Assembly: GCF_030816615.1 (NCBI RefSeq)
Contig: NZ_JAUSYD010000001.1
Location: 7,276,501 to 7,340,500 of the forward strand
DNA from: Streptomyces sp. B1I3
GTDB taxonomy: Bacteria; Actinomycetota; Actinomycetes; Streptomycetales; Streptomycetaceae
Length of the DNA stretch: 64,000 nucleotides
Reading direction: 5' to 3'
Part shown: in pieces, positions 27,150 through 36,159 of the stretch
Layout of the letters: the number at the start of each line of letters is the position of its first letter
Numbering within the stretch: the first letter of the stretch is position 1
Made by a program: the position numbers and the translations under genes
Notes under the pieces: model-generated
What the model saw: only the letters and a program-made list of their open reading frames with translations
What the model was told of the DNA's origin: nothing
The model's database searches: none

Positions 27150-27179
27150 ACATCGATTCGAGGTACCTCGCTTCGATGT
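27150..27179. promoter_or_regulatory. 30-bp palindromic operator between hydrolase and PadR genes
   Basis: ACATCGA (27150-27156) is mirrored by TCGATGT (27173-27179) and CGAGG by CCTCG around a central TA. Only the two bases on either side of the inner arms break the symmetry. PadR proteins bind dyads of this size with ATGT/ACAT outer arms. The site overlaps the promoter-proximal region of both genes, fitting mutual repression. Confidence 0.7.
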
Positions 27180-27193
27180 GCGAGAGTAGCAGC

Positions 27194-27706
27194 ATGCTGG
27201 AACTCGCGATCCTGGGATTCCTGGCCGAGGGGCCACTGCACGGCTACCAACTGCGCCGCCGGATAGCGCACTTGTCCGGCCATGCCCGTCCGGTCAGCGA
27301 CGGCAGCCTCTATCCGGCTATCAACCGCCTGGTCAAGGCCGGGCTACTCGACCGCAGAGCCGAGCCAGGCGCCTCGGCCGTCCAGCGGCACACCCTGAGT
27401 CTGACGGCAGCCGGCCGCACCGAGCTGCTGCGCCGGCTGCGGGAAGCCGACGGCCTGGACATCAGCGACAGCACCCGGTACTTCACGGTCCTGGCCTTTC
27501 TCTCCCAGCTTCCCGACCCCGCCCACCAGCACGCGGTACTGCGCCGGCGACTGGACTTCCTGGAACAGCCCGCCAGTTTCTTCCGCGATGGCGACCGCCT
27601 CCTGCGCGCCGAGGACACCGAGGACCCCTACCGCCGCGGCATGCTCACCATCGCCCGCGCCACCAGCCGCGCAGAACGTTCGTGGCTACGGGAACTACTG
27701 GCCTGA
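27194..27706 (+). CDS. PadR-family transcriptional regulator
   Basis: A 170-aa winged-helix regulator. The PadR core MLELAILGFLAEGPLHGYQL is followed by SDGSLYPAINRLVKAGLLDR and a C-terminal helical dimerisation domain of the Vir_act_alpha_C type. ATG 27176 is in frame but lies inside the palindromic operator. ATG 27194, after GAGAG, gives the canonical N-terminus and is preferred. It is divergent from the cysteine hydrolase and probably represses it and itself, responding to a small aromatic or amide ligand. Confidence 0.85.
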   Translation: MLELAILGFLAEGPLHGYQLRRRIAHLSGHARPVSDGSLYPAINRLVKAGLLDRRAEPGASAVQRHTLSLTAAGRTELLRRLREADGLDISDSTRYFTVLAFLSQLPDPAHQHAVLRRRLDFLEQPASFFRDGDRLLRAEDTEDPYRRGMLTIARATSRAERSWLRELLA

Positions 27707-27827
27707 CGCCGACACGGCGGGCCCCTGGCCTGCACCCGGATGGTCCCTCTGCCGCGAGACCGAGACCCGCACCACCCCGTTCACCGCCGCCATTGTTCTC
27801 CACCGCACGCGGCACTGGTCATCACCC

Positions 27828-28030
27828 GGGCCGGATCTGGACCTGCTCATCCGCACCGGCGGTGAACAGCGCACCTCCAACTTTCTGCCCTGGCAGTCGA
27901 CCTACGCCGAACTCCTCTTCCGCGACACCCTGTGGCCGGACACCGACCGCACCCATCTGTGGCAGGCCATCGACACCTACACCCGCCGCGACCGCCGCTT
28001 CGGCGCCGCTCGGTCCCCACTCACCAACCC
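27828..28030 (+). pseudogene. cis-prenyltransferase (UppS-type) C-terminal fragment
   Basis: The frame reads DLDLLIRTGGEQRTSNFLPW, QSTYAELLFRDTLWPD and RRDRRFG. These are the conserved C-terminal motifs of undecaprenyl (Z-isoprenyl) diphosphate synthases, including the RTGGEQR substrate-binding signature. The N-terminal two thirds with the catalytic Asp are missing, and the frame runs on past the expected C-terminus. Confidence 0.7.
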
Positions 28031-28391
28031 CGACGAACACTCATTCGCCGGGTGCTCTTGTGTGATCCGTACCGGCCACCCGGAGTTCTCGGACCGAGCA
28101 TCGCTCTGCACCCGGCCCGCCGCTCACTCCTTTCCCCTCTCACACTTCGGCGCGGCGCAGGCGGTTTCCGCTTGCAGCCGGCCGGCCGCGCAGCTCCGCT
28201 ACTTCTTCCACCCCCACTCTGCGTTTCGGGCGTCTCCCGGTCAGGCACACACCGGGGTGCGGGCCCGCGAAGGCAGCGCTGGACAGCCGGTGGCGGGGGC
28301 CGCGGGATGGCCGCCGGCAGCAGGCGTGCCGACGAGACACGGCCCGTGGCGAAGGGGCAAATCCAGGAAGTTTCGGTGAGCGGGACGGGGC
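28031..28391. other. no supportable gene
   Basis: About 360 bases between the prenyltransferase fragment and the molybdenum hydroxylase stop. Open frames on both strands look like GC-rich noise. I see no strong hairpin or repeat. Confidence 0.4.
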
Positions 28392-31112
28392 TCACGTCAT
28401 CTCTGGTCCTCGGCTGGCGAGTGCGGCCCAGATGGTGTCCGGGCGCAGCGGCAGGGTGGTGAAGCGGATGCCGGTGGCGTCGTGCAGGGCGTTGGCCAGG
28501 GCGGGGGCCACCGGACTGATGGTGAACTCGGCGAGAGGCTTGGCTGCCGCCGGACTGTGCCCGTCGGAGCGGAAGACGAAAGCGATGCGTGTGCGGGGGA
28601 CGTCGGCCAGCTGGGGAATGGGGTAGTCGCGCAGGGTGGTCACCACGGGACGCGCGTCGGCATCGAGAGGCAGATCCTCGAGGAGGGTGGTGCCGATGCC
28701 CTGGGCGAGGCCGCCTTCGATCTGGCCGCGACTTTGCGCGGCGTTGAGGACGGTGCCGGCGTCGGCGGCATGGGCGCTGTCGAGGATGCGCGTCTCGCCG
28801 GTGCGGGGGTCGACGGCGAGACGGAAGTACTGGGCGTTGAAAGCGGCCGGCCCGGAGGAGCCGTTGGCCTCGCCGCTCGCGTTCAGTTCACGGCCGGCCG
28901 AGCAGGCTTCGGCGGCCAGTTCGTGCAGCGGCAGCTGCCGGTTGCCCGGGGCCAGAACGGCGTGAGCCGTCAGACGGCAGTCCGTGGCGGCTACGCCGGT
29001 ACGGTCGCCGGCCGCGGCAAGGATCGCGCTCCGCAGGGCGTGGGCGGCGCGGCGTACGGCGTGGGCAGCGACTGTGGTGGCGGTGGAGGCGAAGACGCCG
29101 GTGTCGTGGTCGACCAGGTCGGTGTCGGCCTGGCGTACCCGCACGGCGGTCGGCTCGGTGTGCAGGACTTCGGCGACGATCTGGCGGTGCACGGTGGTGG
29201 CGCCGCTGCCGAACTCCGGGCCCCCGATGTCCAATTCGTAGTGGCCGTCAACGCTCAGGCGCAGCCGGGCCTGGGCCAGATGGCTGCCCGTGGGCACAGT
29301 GGGTTGCATGGCGACGGCCATGCCCTCACCCGTCAGCCAGCCCTCCGGCGGGCGTACGGCCGGCCGGTCGGGGTGGTGCCGCAGCGTATCCAGCAGGTCC
29401 AGGCAGGCGGTGAGGCCGCCGTCGGCGCGGGCGAGGACGGTGCCGTTCAGCGCGGTGATGTCCTCACCTGCGGGGACGGCGTTCTGCCGGCGCAAGGCCG
29501 GCGGGGCGATACCGAGCCGGCGGGCGAGTTCATCAAGGGCCGATTCCATGGCGAAGGTGACCTGCGCGCGTCCGTAGCCGCGAAAAGCCCCCGACGGCAC
29601 GGTGTGGGTGTAGACGGCGTACCCGTCAACGGCCACCGCACCCCACCGGTACATCCCCGTCACGTCCTGGCAGGCGCGTTCCAGGACAGTGGGGGAGTGG
29701 TTGCCGTACGCCCCGGCGTCGCAGACGATCCGCAGCTTCAGGCCGCTCAGGGTGCCGTCCCGGCTGGCCGCGGCCTGAAGGTGGATGTCGAAGGGGTGGC
29801 GGGTGGTGGCGGCGAACTCCTCACTGCGGGTGTATTCCAGTCGCACCGGGCGGCGCAGTTGCCAGGCGGCCAGCGCGACGATGTCCTCGCACAGCAGTTC
29901 CTGCTTGCCACCGAAGCCACCTCCTACCCGCCCGGCCACCACCCGCACCTGCCGCAGCGGCAGGTTCAGCACACGGCACAACGCCCTGCGCACCAGGTGC
30001 GGAGTCTGGGTGGCGGTGCGCACCGTCAGCCGGCCCGCCTCGTCGAGCCATGCCAGGGCCGCATGGGTCTCCAGTGCGGCATGCTGCACCCGCTGAGTGC
30101 GGAACGTCCCTTCGTAGACGCAGTCCGCCCGCGCGAACGCCCCGTTCACGTCGCCGCTCAACCGGTGGACCTCGTGCACGACGTTGCCGTCCGGATGGAC
30201 GCGCGACGCCTTCTCGGTCAACGCGGCATGTGGATCCGTGACCGCGGGCAGCACCTCGTAATCGACGCGCAACCGCCGGCAGCCCTCCTCGGCAGCCGCC
30301 TCCGTCTCGGCGACGACGGCGGCGACGCGCTGACCGGCGTAGCGGACCACGTCATCGAGGACGCGGGTGTCGAAGGGTTCGTCGTCGGCCTGTTCGTGCA
30401 TGCCGGTGGAGAACCGCACGCCAGGCACATCGTGATGCGTGAGCACCAGGCACACACCGGGAACGTCCAAGGCGCCGGTGGTGTCGATGGCGGTAATGCG
30501 GGCGTGAGCGTGCGGGGAGCGCAACAGCTTCAAATGGAGCACACCCGGCAGGTCGGCGTCGAGGGTGTAGCGGGCCGCACCGGTGACCACCGCCGGCCCG
30601 GCCGGGTCCTGTTCGCTGTGGCCGAACACCGCCTCACCGCACGGCTCCCCCGTGACGGGGCTTGTGCTACCGCTGCTGTCGGCTGGGGCGCGGATGGCGT
30701 CGACGATGGCGCGGTAGCCAGTGCAGCGGCACAGGTTCCCCCGCAACGCTTCCGGCAGGTCCTGGCTCTGCTCGGGTGTCAGGGCGGCCGCGGTCATCAC
30801 CATGCCCGGCGTGCAGAACCCGCACTGGAACCCGCAGGCGTCGAGGAAGGCCTGCTGCACCGGATGCAGTTCCTCACCGGTGGCCAGCCCTTCGATGGTG
30901 GTGACCTCCCGGCCGTAGGCGCGCAAGGCCGGATACAGACAGGAATGGACCGGCTGGCCGTCGACGTGCACGGTGCACGCCCCGCAGTCCCCGGCGTCGC
31001 AGCCCTTTTTCACCCCGTACCAACCGCCCGCCCGCAGGTAGGTCCGCAGGCACTGGCCAGCGGCCGGCCGGCGGGTCTGAACGCGGCCGTTGACGGTGAT
31101 CTCGTACGTCAT
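28392..31112 (-). CDS. molybdenum hydroxylase, fused 2Fe-2S and molybdopterin subunits (xanthine dehydrogenase family)
   Basis: A 906-aa fusion. Residues 1-~145 form the two-cluster iron-sulfur subunit: plant-type cluster ligands Cys38, Cys43, Cys46 and Cys58, and all-helical cluster ligands Cys97, Cys100, Cys128 and Cys130. From ~155 to the end is the molybdopterin subunit, with GGGFGGKQE, GAFRGYGRAQ and GQIEGGLAQGIG, and a C-terminal AEFTISPVAPALANA that should carry the active-site Glu. In most relatives these are separate genes. ATGA overlap with the FAD gene makes a two-gene operon. It hydroxylates a purine, other N-heterocycle or aldehyde. Confidence 0.9.
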   Translation of the reverse strand: MTYEITVNGRVQTRRPAAGQCLRTYLRAGGWYGVKKGCDAGDCGACTVHVDGQPVHSCLYPALRAYGREVTTIEGLATGEELHPVQQAFLDACGFQCGFCTPGMVMTAAALTPEQSQDLPEALRGNLCRCTGYRAIVDAIRAPADSSGSTSPVTGEPCGEAVFGHSEQDPAGPAVVTGAARYTLDADLPGVLHLKLLRSPHAHARITAIDTTGALDVPGVCLVLTHHDVPGVRFSTGMHEQADDEPFDTRVLDDVVRYAGQRVAAVVAETEAAAEEGCRRLRVDYEVLPAVTDPHAALTEKASRVHPDGNVVHEVHRLSGDVNGAFARADCVYEGTFRTQRVQHAALETHAALAWLDEAGRLTVRTATQTPHLVRRALCRVLNLPLRQVRVVAGRVGGGFGGKQELLCEDIVALAAWQLRRPVRLEYTRSEEFAATTRHPFDIHLQAAASRDGTLSGLKLRIVCDAGAYGNHSPTVLERACQDVTGMYRWGAVAVDGYAVYTHTVPSGAFRGYGRAQVTFAMESALDELARRLGIAPPALRRQNAVPAGEDITALNGTVLARADGGLTACLDLLDTLRHHPDRPAVRPPEGWLTGEGMAVAMQPTVPTGSHLAQARLRLSVDGHYELDIGGPEFGSGATTVHRQIVAEVLHTEPTAVRVRQADTDLVDHDTGVFASTATTVAAHAVRRAAHALRSAILAAAGDRTGVAATDCRLTAHAVLAPGNRQLPLHELAAEACSAGRELNASGEANGSSGPAAFNAQYFRLAVDPRTGETRILDSAHAADAGTVLNAAQSRGQIEGGLAQGIGTTLLEDLPLDADARPVVTTLRDYPIPQLADVPRTRIAFVFRSDGHSPAAAKPLAEFTISPVAPALANALHDATGIRFTTLPLRPDTIWAALASRGPEMT

Positions 31113-31939
31113 ACCCGCTCCTCGTCGGCGAGCTCGGTGCGCAGTTCCTCGGCGAGCAGCAAAGTCATATGGCGCCGCCAGGCCGGATGACCGTGCACAT
31201 CGTCCACCCAGCCGACTGGGTCGACAGCCTGCTCCAGGGCCTCCCGCAAGGCCTGCGCGGCCGGCGGCCGGTCGAACGACACCACCACCGGCCGCGTGGT
31301 CGAACCAGTGACCGTCACCCGCCATGTCCCGTCCCCGGGATCGACGGTGGCGACCAGCAGAGCGGCCGACCGGCCCTGGGGGCGCAGCGACGCCCGCCGC
31401 ACCGCCGCCCGTCGGCGCAGCGCCCGGGCGGGTAGCAGCACCGACCGCAGCAGCTCTCCCTCCGCCAGCGCGGTACGCCCGGCGCCGGTGACGAATCGTG
31501 CCACGGGCATCCGCCGTACACCGCCGTCCTGCGCCAGCAGCACGCACTCGCCCTCCAGCGCCGCGGTGAGAGCGATCAGAGGAGCGGCCGGCAGCGCCAG
31601 GCAGATGTTGCCGCCCAGGGTGGCGGTGTTCCAGACCTTGAAGGAGGAGGAGAACGCACGGCAGCACGGCCCGAACAGCGCCACAGCCGCCGGCCACGCC
31701 ATCCGCCCGGGCGGGACGAAGGCGTGCAGCTGAGTGACAGTGCAGGTCGCGGCAATCTCCAGCCCACCGGACGTGACCCGCAGCGCTTCCCAGCCCATAC
31801 GTTCGAGGTCCAGCAGCCTACGGAGCAGGGGCTGCGGTTCGGAGAACAGGTACGTCCCTCCGGCCAGCCAGGCGTCCCCCGCCTGCCACCGCGGCGAGCG
31901 CCGCGCGTCGCACACCTCCCGCACAGTCGTCAGGTCCAC
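31109..31939 (-). CDS. molybdenum hydroxylase FAD-binding subunit
   Basis: A 276-aa FAD subunit (CoxM/XdhB type) passing electrons from the iron-sulfur centres to the acceptor. The flavin motifs are AGGTYLFSEPQP near the N-terminus and NTATLGGNICLALPAAPLIA, with the CO-dehydrogenase flavoprotein C-terminal domain after it. An open frame extends to 32032, but GTG 31939 with GGGGAG upstream gives the expected start (VDLTTVREVCDA). First gene of the operon; its stop overlaps the fused Fe-S/Mo gene. No XdhC-like maturation gene is adjacent. Confidence 0.85.
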   Translation of the reverse strand: MDLTTVREVCDARRSPRWQAGDAWLAGGTYLFSEPQPLLRRLLDLERMGWEALRVTSGGLEIAATCTVTQLHAFVPPGRMAWPAAVALFGPCCRAFSSSFKVWNTATLGGNICLALPAAPLIALTAALEGECVLLAQDGGVRRMPVARFVTGAGRTALAEGELLRSVLLPARALRRRAAVRRASLRPQGRSAALLVATVDPGDGTWRVTVTGSTTRPVVVSFDRPPAAQALREALEQAVDPVGWVDDVHGHPAWRRHMTLLLAEELRTELADEERV

Positions 31940-32216
31940 CGCGTCACACTCCCCGGATCGGCGCGGACCCGCCCGTCGTGCACGGGCCGGGCCGGTTGTG
32001 CTCTGCCCGGCCTCAACGAGCGGATGCCGCAAATGTCACCGAAGCCGCTCGTTCGGGGAGGCCGCGGAAGGTGATGCCGACCGGCCGAGTGCTGCCGAGA
32101 GCGCTGGAGGATGGTCTGCCAGGGGTTCGCGAACGCCCGGCAAACTGGACGACTGCGGGCTGCCCAGGCCTCAAGAGGCGGCCCGGTCACCGGAGTACCG
32201 ATATGGGCCGGGCCGC

Positions 32217-32799
32217 ATGGCGGCGACGCTAGCCAACAGGGAGGCAGCCCGCTGGGCGAGATCGCGAGCCGGGGGAGCTCGGCGGCGGCTCAGGATGCAG
32301 CCGCTCCGCCTGCAAGGGACTGTCGAGTGCGCGGTCGTGCCAGCTCGGACGCCGCGCCAAGGTCAGCAAAGGCGCGCTGGTCGGGCTGGAGAAGGCCCAG
32401 GGCAACCCGAACTCCGCCACACTGGTCCGGTTCGCCGACACCCTCGGCGACTCGGTTTCCGCTCTGACGGAAGGACGGCCCCAGGAGCGCGTCAGGGTCG
32501 TGTCCGCCGACACCGTCATGCCGCTGTGGAAGGGTGAGCTCGGCAGCGAGTCCCGGCTTATGCTGACGACCGCGGGCCCGGCGCCCACCGAGGTCTGGCG
32601 TTGGCACCTGGAACCCGGCGAGGAGTACCCCGGCCATCCTCGCCAGGGCAGAGTCGTCGAAACCCTCAGCGTCACCGCAGGCCAGATGGTCCTGATGGCC
32701 ACCTTTGACGGCGATGCCCCTCACACCTACCGGGGCGCCGGTGACGGTACCTGCCACCTGATCAGGACCCTCCACCTGCCGCCCGCTCCCGCGGCCTGA
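32217..32799 (+). pseudogene. XRE-cupin transcriptional regulator with decayed N-terminus
   Basis: The intact frame (from ~32350) reads VSKGALVGLEKAQGNPNSAT, the second half of an XRE helix-turn-helix. A cupin sensor follows (EVWRWHLEPGEEYPGHP, VVETLSVTAGQMVLMATF) to the stop at 32797-32799. The first helices are not in frame: a plausible ATG at 32217 (MAATLANREAARW) opens a different frame, so at least one indel separates them. An internal GTG at 32500 would make only the cupin part. Confidence 0.6.
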
Positions 32800-32869
32800 C
32801 CCGCGTACGGGGCGAAGCCGGCACGGACTACCCGGTGACCATGATCGGTGACCGCCGGAGGCGGGGAAC

Positions 32870-33447
32870 TCAGGCAACCGACGTCCTGAAAGGATCGGTG
32901 GGGATGATCTGTGCCTCGTCGAAGAGCTGCTCCAACGCCTCGTGCCCGTGACGCCTGCGGAACTCGATCTCGGCTGTCGTCACGGGCAGGGTCCACAGGA
33001 TGCGGGCGTGGCCCCCGGGAACAGGACAGTGTTCAAGGTCTGGTCCGTGGAGATAGGGCAGGCTGACCAGCAGGTGATCGCAGGTCGACCCCGGCACCCA
33101 CGGTTCACCGATGGCATGCTGTGTTCCAGGTCGAGCTGATGTCCTCCGCAGTGGTAGTAGGCGATCATCGCCATGAGCTCGATGAACCGCTGGTCGCTGA
33201 CGTGGGCGGTCATGACGAACTCAAGGCCGTGACCGTCCTTCTCCATCGCAGCCCAGCACCCGGCGGTCACATAGGCCCAGCTGTCGCTGCGGGGACCGGG
33301 CCCCACAACGAGAACTCGCAGATCGGGCGCCACCTCTCGCCGTTCCGGCCCGAGGTCGTAGCCGACCGCCTCCACGGAGTGCCCTTCGAAGAACGCCCGG
33401 ACATGTGACTCAACGGCCTCCGTGGCCAACACCCTCGCATCACTCAC
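32870..33447 (-). pseudogene. suppressor-of-fused (SUFU) domain protein with one frameshift
   Basis: The N-terminal frame (MSDARVLATEAVESHVRAFF, VTAGCWAAMEKDGHGLEFVM, YYHCGGHQLDLEHSMP) continues in a second frame as IGEPWVPGSTCDHLLVSLPY to the stop at 32870. One base appears to be missing near 33110. Together they form the usual ~190-aa SUFU-domain protein of actinobacteria, a family linked to polymorphic-toxin immunity. A sequencing error is as possible as a real mutation. Confidence 0.7.
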
Positions 33448-33657
33448 CGCCCGATCATCCCACCGCGAGCGACCGCCCCTGACGGCTCGCCCGCCGTCAT
33501 GGGCTGCCGACGTCAGCTACGAATACGCGACACCTCAACATGCGAACTCACCAGTCCCGGGACCGGTCTTACGGTTCGCCGCTATTGGCCCGAGCATTGC
33601 CGAGGCCTGCGATCACCAGCTGTGCTCGTCCGGTTCGACTTGACCTACGATGACGCG

Positions 33658-34291
33658 GTGAAGTTCGTGATGGTGCCGGGTGGCTGGCAAGGTGGATGGG
33701 TGTTCGACTCGGTGGCTGCTGAGCTGCACCGAGACGGTCACCACGTCGAGGCGGTGACCCTGTCCGGGTTGGAGTCGGACGGCCCAGCAGATGTGGACCG
33801 TCCACCGAACCTGGACACCCATATTGACCAGGTATCCGAGATCATTTGACCGTGGTGACGGAACGCCTGTCGCGCTGTGTGGGCACAGCTACGGCGGGAT
33901 GGTGATCGCCGGTGTCGCGGATCGGCTCAGCGACCGCCTCGATCAGCTCGTCTTCATCGACGCCTACGTCCCGGACGACGGGGATTCGTGTTGGTCTTTG
34001 ACCAGCGACAGCTACCGGGAGCTGTTCATAGCTGGTGCCCGCACCGACGGTCGATGGGTCGCAGTCCCCGAAGGACTCGACCCTCGCGCGCGACCGCACC
34101 CACTGGCGAGCTTCGTCCAGTCGATCAGGCTCGGAGGCACCCTCAGCCGCGCGCTCGGCCGGACGTTCATCAGTCGTGGCGCATGGCCGGGTAGCCCGTT
34201 CGTGACCCTGACCGAACGGTTGCGCAACGACTCAGGCTGGCGGGTTCACGAGATCCCCGTCGGCCACAACATCGCCCGCCGCGACCCGTAG
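33658..34291 (+). pseudogene. alpha/beta hydrolase with one frameshift and lost C-terminus
   Basis: Begins MKFVMVPGGWQGGWVFDSVA (oxyanion-hole region GGW). It reaches DTHIDQVSEII, then shifts frame at ~33846, where one extra T seems present, and continues GDGTPVALCGHSYGGMVIAG with the nucleophile elbow GHSYGG. The end VGHNIARRDP keeps the catalytic His but is cut by a stop where MFS-transporter sequence begins. This is an EstC-like esterase type, now non-functional unless the extra base is an error. Confidence 0.65.
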
Positions 34292-34545
34292 CCTTCTTCG
34301 CCGCGTCCATCGCCGCGTCCATCACCTACGTCGGGGACACTGTCCCTGCGGCGGTCCGGCAACGACCGCTGAGTGAGCTGATGACCGCGTTCGCCCTGGG
34401 CACCGCTGTCGCCACCGTGGTCGCCGGAGTCCTGGCCCACTATGCGAACTGGCGCCTGGTGTTCGCCCTCCCCGGTCTGCTGGCCGTGTATCTGGTCGTC
34501 GCCCTGCGCAGGCTGCCGGAGCCCCCCGCCCGGCGGCAGGTTCAC
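34288..34545 (+). pseudogene. MFS transporter fragment
   Basis: A frame joined directly to the hydrolase end reads AFFAASIAASITYVGDTVPA, ALGTAVATVVAGVLAHYANW and RLVFALPGLLAVYLVVALRR. These resemble three consecutive membrane helices of a major-facilitator exporter. No start and no C-terminal helices follow. It is a deletion junction between two former genes. Confidence 0.5.
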
Positions 34546-34688
34546 TGCTCGCCCCGATCCGCGTGGTCCTGCGTTCACGGTGGCAGTGGTACGTGATGGC
34601 CGTCGCGAGGCTGGAGGGCGCCGTCCGTTGACTTCTGGGAACTCTTCGCCGAGGCCGCTCACCAGATGATGCTCGACCGCAGCCGGCG

Positions 34689-35297
34689 TTGGTGCGTGTG
34701 GCGGGGCTGGGAAGTTCGACACGGCACCGTCCGGGCGACCTGAACCTTGTGGGTGCTGAGGAAGGCCGACGCCGGACTGCCTTTGCCGCAGACGGGCGGC
34801 TCCGGCCGATGTGGGACATTGGCAACCGCACCGCTGGCGGGGAGCGAGAAGTGAACATCGCCCGGTTGTGGGTGCAGTATGCGCAGGAGCTCGGTCCGGG
34901 AGAGACCGCCGATGTTCGGCTGGTCCCTCTGAGCCCCGAGCAGTGGAGGCACCTGAAGTGCGGCGATGTGATCACCATGTACGAAGCCCGACCTGTTTCC
35001 GGAACGGCCACCGTGATCGAGGTCCTGCCGCCGCGCCTGAGCTCATCTCGCGTCAGGCGGGCTCCGGCTGCGACCAGGTGGTCCTCGAAAACTGTCCGAG
35101 CTCAGATGGCGGGACCAGTTCGCATCGTTGCGATGTCGGTTGCTGCGGAGCCAGCTACGTCTGGACTCGGCGGCATAGGCAACGGCACACACGCACCCCC
35201 GGCCCCAGCATTGGCCACGACAAACCAACCCCAGCCCCACCGGATGCAGCAACACATCCCTCGTGTGGGTGAACCCGCCGACGTGCCGCCACAGTAG
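34689..35297 (+). CDS. hypothetical protein, EF-Tu beta-barrel-like, ends uncertain
   Basis: An open frame of 202 codons. Only the part from ~34760 to ~35035 looks coding: RPMWDIGNRTAGGEREVNIA, then ADVRLVPLSPEQWRHLKCGD and ITMYEARPVSGTATVIEVLP. The last motif resembles the domain II/III barrel of EF-Tu-like proteins, here in a small stand-alone protein known in Streptomyces. The last 80 codons have unlike composition, and no good ribosome-binding site is visible, so this may be a fragment. Confidence 0.35.
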   Translation: MVRVAGLGSSTRHRPGDLNLVGAEEGRRRTAFAADGRLRPMWDIGNRTAGGEREVNIARLWVQYAQELGPGETADVRLVPLSPEQWRHLKCGDVITMYEARPVSGTATVIEVLPPRLSSSRVRRAPAATRWSSKTVRAQMAGPVRIVAMSVAAEPATSGLGGIGNGTHAPPAPALATTNQPQPHRMQQHIPRVGEPADVPPQ

Positions 35298-35345
35298 GGA
35301 AGTGCTCTGGGCTGACTATGGAAGTCACCAACCCGAGGAGCGTTC

Positions 35346-35465
35346 ATGGGACTGCCCATCATTGGCGGTGTGGTCGACAGCGTGATCGGCATTCTAAATG
35401 GCACCGTGGCAGGCATCGCGCCTCAGCTCCTGGCCCTCGCGCGCGGCCTGGGCGTGCCGGTGTGA
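35346..35465 (+). CDS. 39-aa small hydrophobic peptide
   Basis: ATG 35346 follows GAGGAG (35335-35340) by five bases, one of the best Shine-Dalgarno sequences in the window. The 39-codon product starts MGLPIIGGVVDSVIGILNGT, continues VAGIAPQLLALARGLGVPV, and stops at TGA 35463-35465. It has no cysteine, almost no charge (one Asp, one Arg) and many Ile/Leu/Val/Gly, consistent with a membrane-active or secreted amphipathic peptide. A near-perfect terminator follows at 35583. I recognise no family; bacteriocin-like, toxin or surfactant peptide roles are all possible. Confidence 0.55.
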   Translation: MGLPIIGGVVDSVIGILNGTVAGIAPQLLALARGLGVPV

Positions 35466-35582
35466 GTGACGTAGGGCCTACCGTGACGGCTCGACTCATT
35501 GAGCGGACAGAGGGCCGACTCACCTGCGGCACTTTGCCCGCCGGATGAATGCCGAAGTCTTCACCCCTCCGCAAGACCCGAT

Positions 35583-35626
35583 AACGACTGCGGCCCCTGC
35601 CGGATCCGGCAGGGGCCGCAGTCGTT
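35583..35626. terminator. 44-bp perfect palindrome, strong bidirectional terminator
   Basis: Every base from AACGACTGCGGCCCCTGCC on the left is mirrored on the right, centred between 35604 and 35605 (core GGATCC). A short T-run follows on the plus strand. The stem could be 20 bp with a 4-base loop, far stronger than needed, and would end transcription from the small-peptide gene. Confidence 0.85.
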
Positions 35627-35747
35627 TGCTGCTGTGGTCAGGGCTGCAACACGCCTGTGTTGCAGCCCGATGTTGCATCACCGATATTAGTGCGCTGCCC
35701 CGTGAGCTGTCCTTAGTTTCGTGGCGTGTCCTCGGACGTGACTCGAA

Positions 35748-36090
35748 GCCGGAGGGCGATTCGGGCTCTGGCGCCTGGGAGGCCCGCAACGCCAAATCGG
35801 GCTCCGGTGAGGACGTCGAGGCCACAGCCGACGCCGCGACCGGTGTGACGAAGACCGGTGGCAAGGTTCCGTTCCGTAAGACGGAGGACCTGGCCATCGA
35901 CGCCAGGGACGCCGCGCCTGACGAGCAATCCGGCAGGATCGACATCACCATGATCAACCGGGTCTCGGCCACTTGCTCGGCGACAGGCTTCGCGGGCGTC
36001 GACAGGCTTCGCGGGCGTCGACATCAAGGACGCCGACAACACCTCGAGTCCCATCGAGCGCGGCCCCGCACAGCCGCGTACCGGCAGTGG
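35748..36090 (+). pseudogene. DUF4232-type secreted protein fragment
   Basis: The frame reads TGGKVPFRKTEDLAIDARDA and SGRIDITMINRVSATCSATG, then FAGVD. I associate this with the DUF4232 domain of streptomycete lipoproteins (here the first Cys of the usual pair appears as Arg). A 19-bp tandem duplication (35985-36003 and 36004-36022) then breaks the frame; skipping one copy restores IKDADNTSSPIERG. Signal peptide and C-terminus are missing. Confidence 0.5.
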
Positions 36091-36159
36091 ATCGGCACTG
36101 CGTCCTATAGTGCCGATCCACCGCACGAAAGGAGGCCGGAGCGAAATCGTGAGCCGGGG

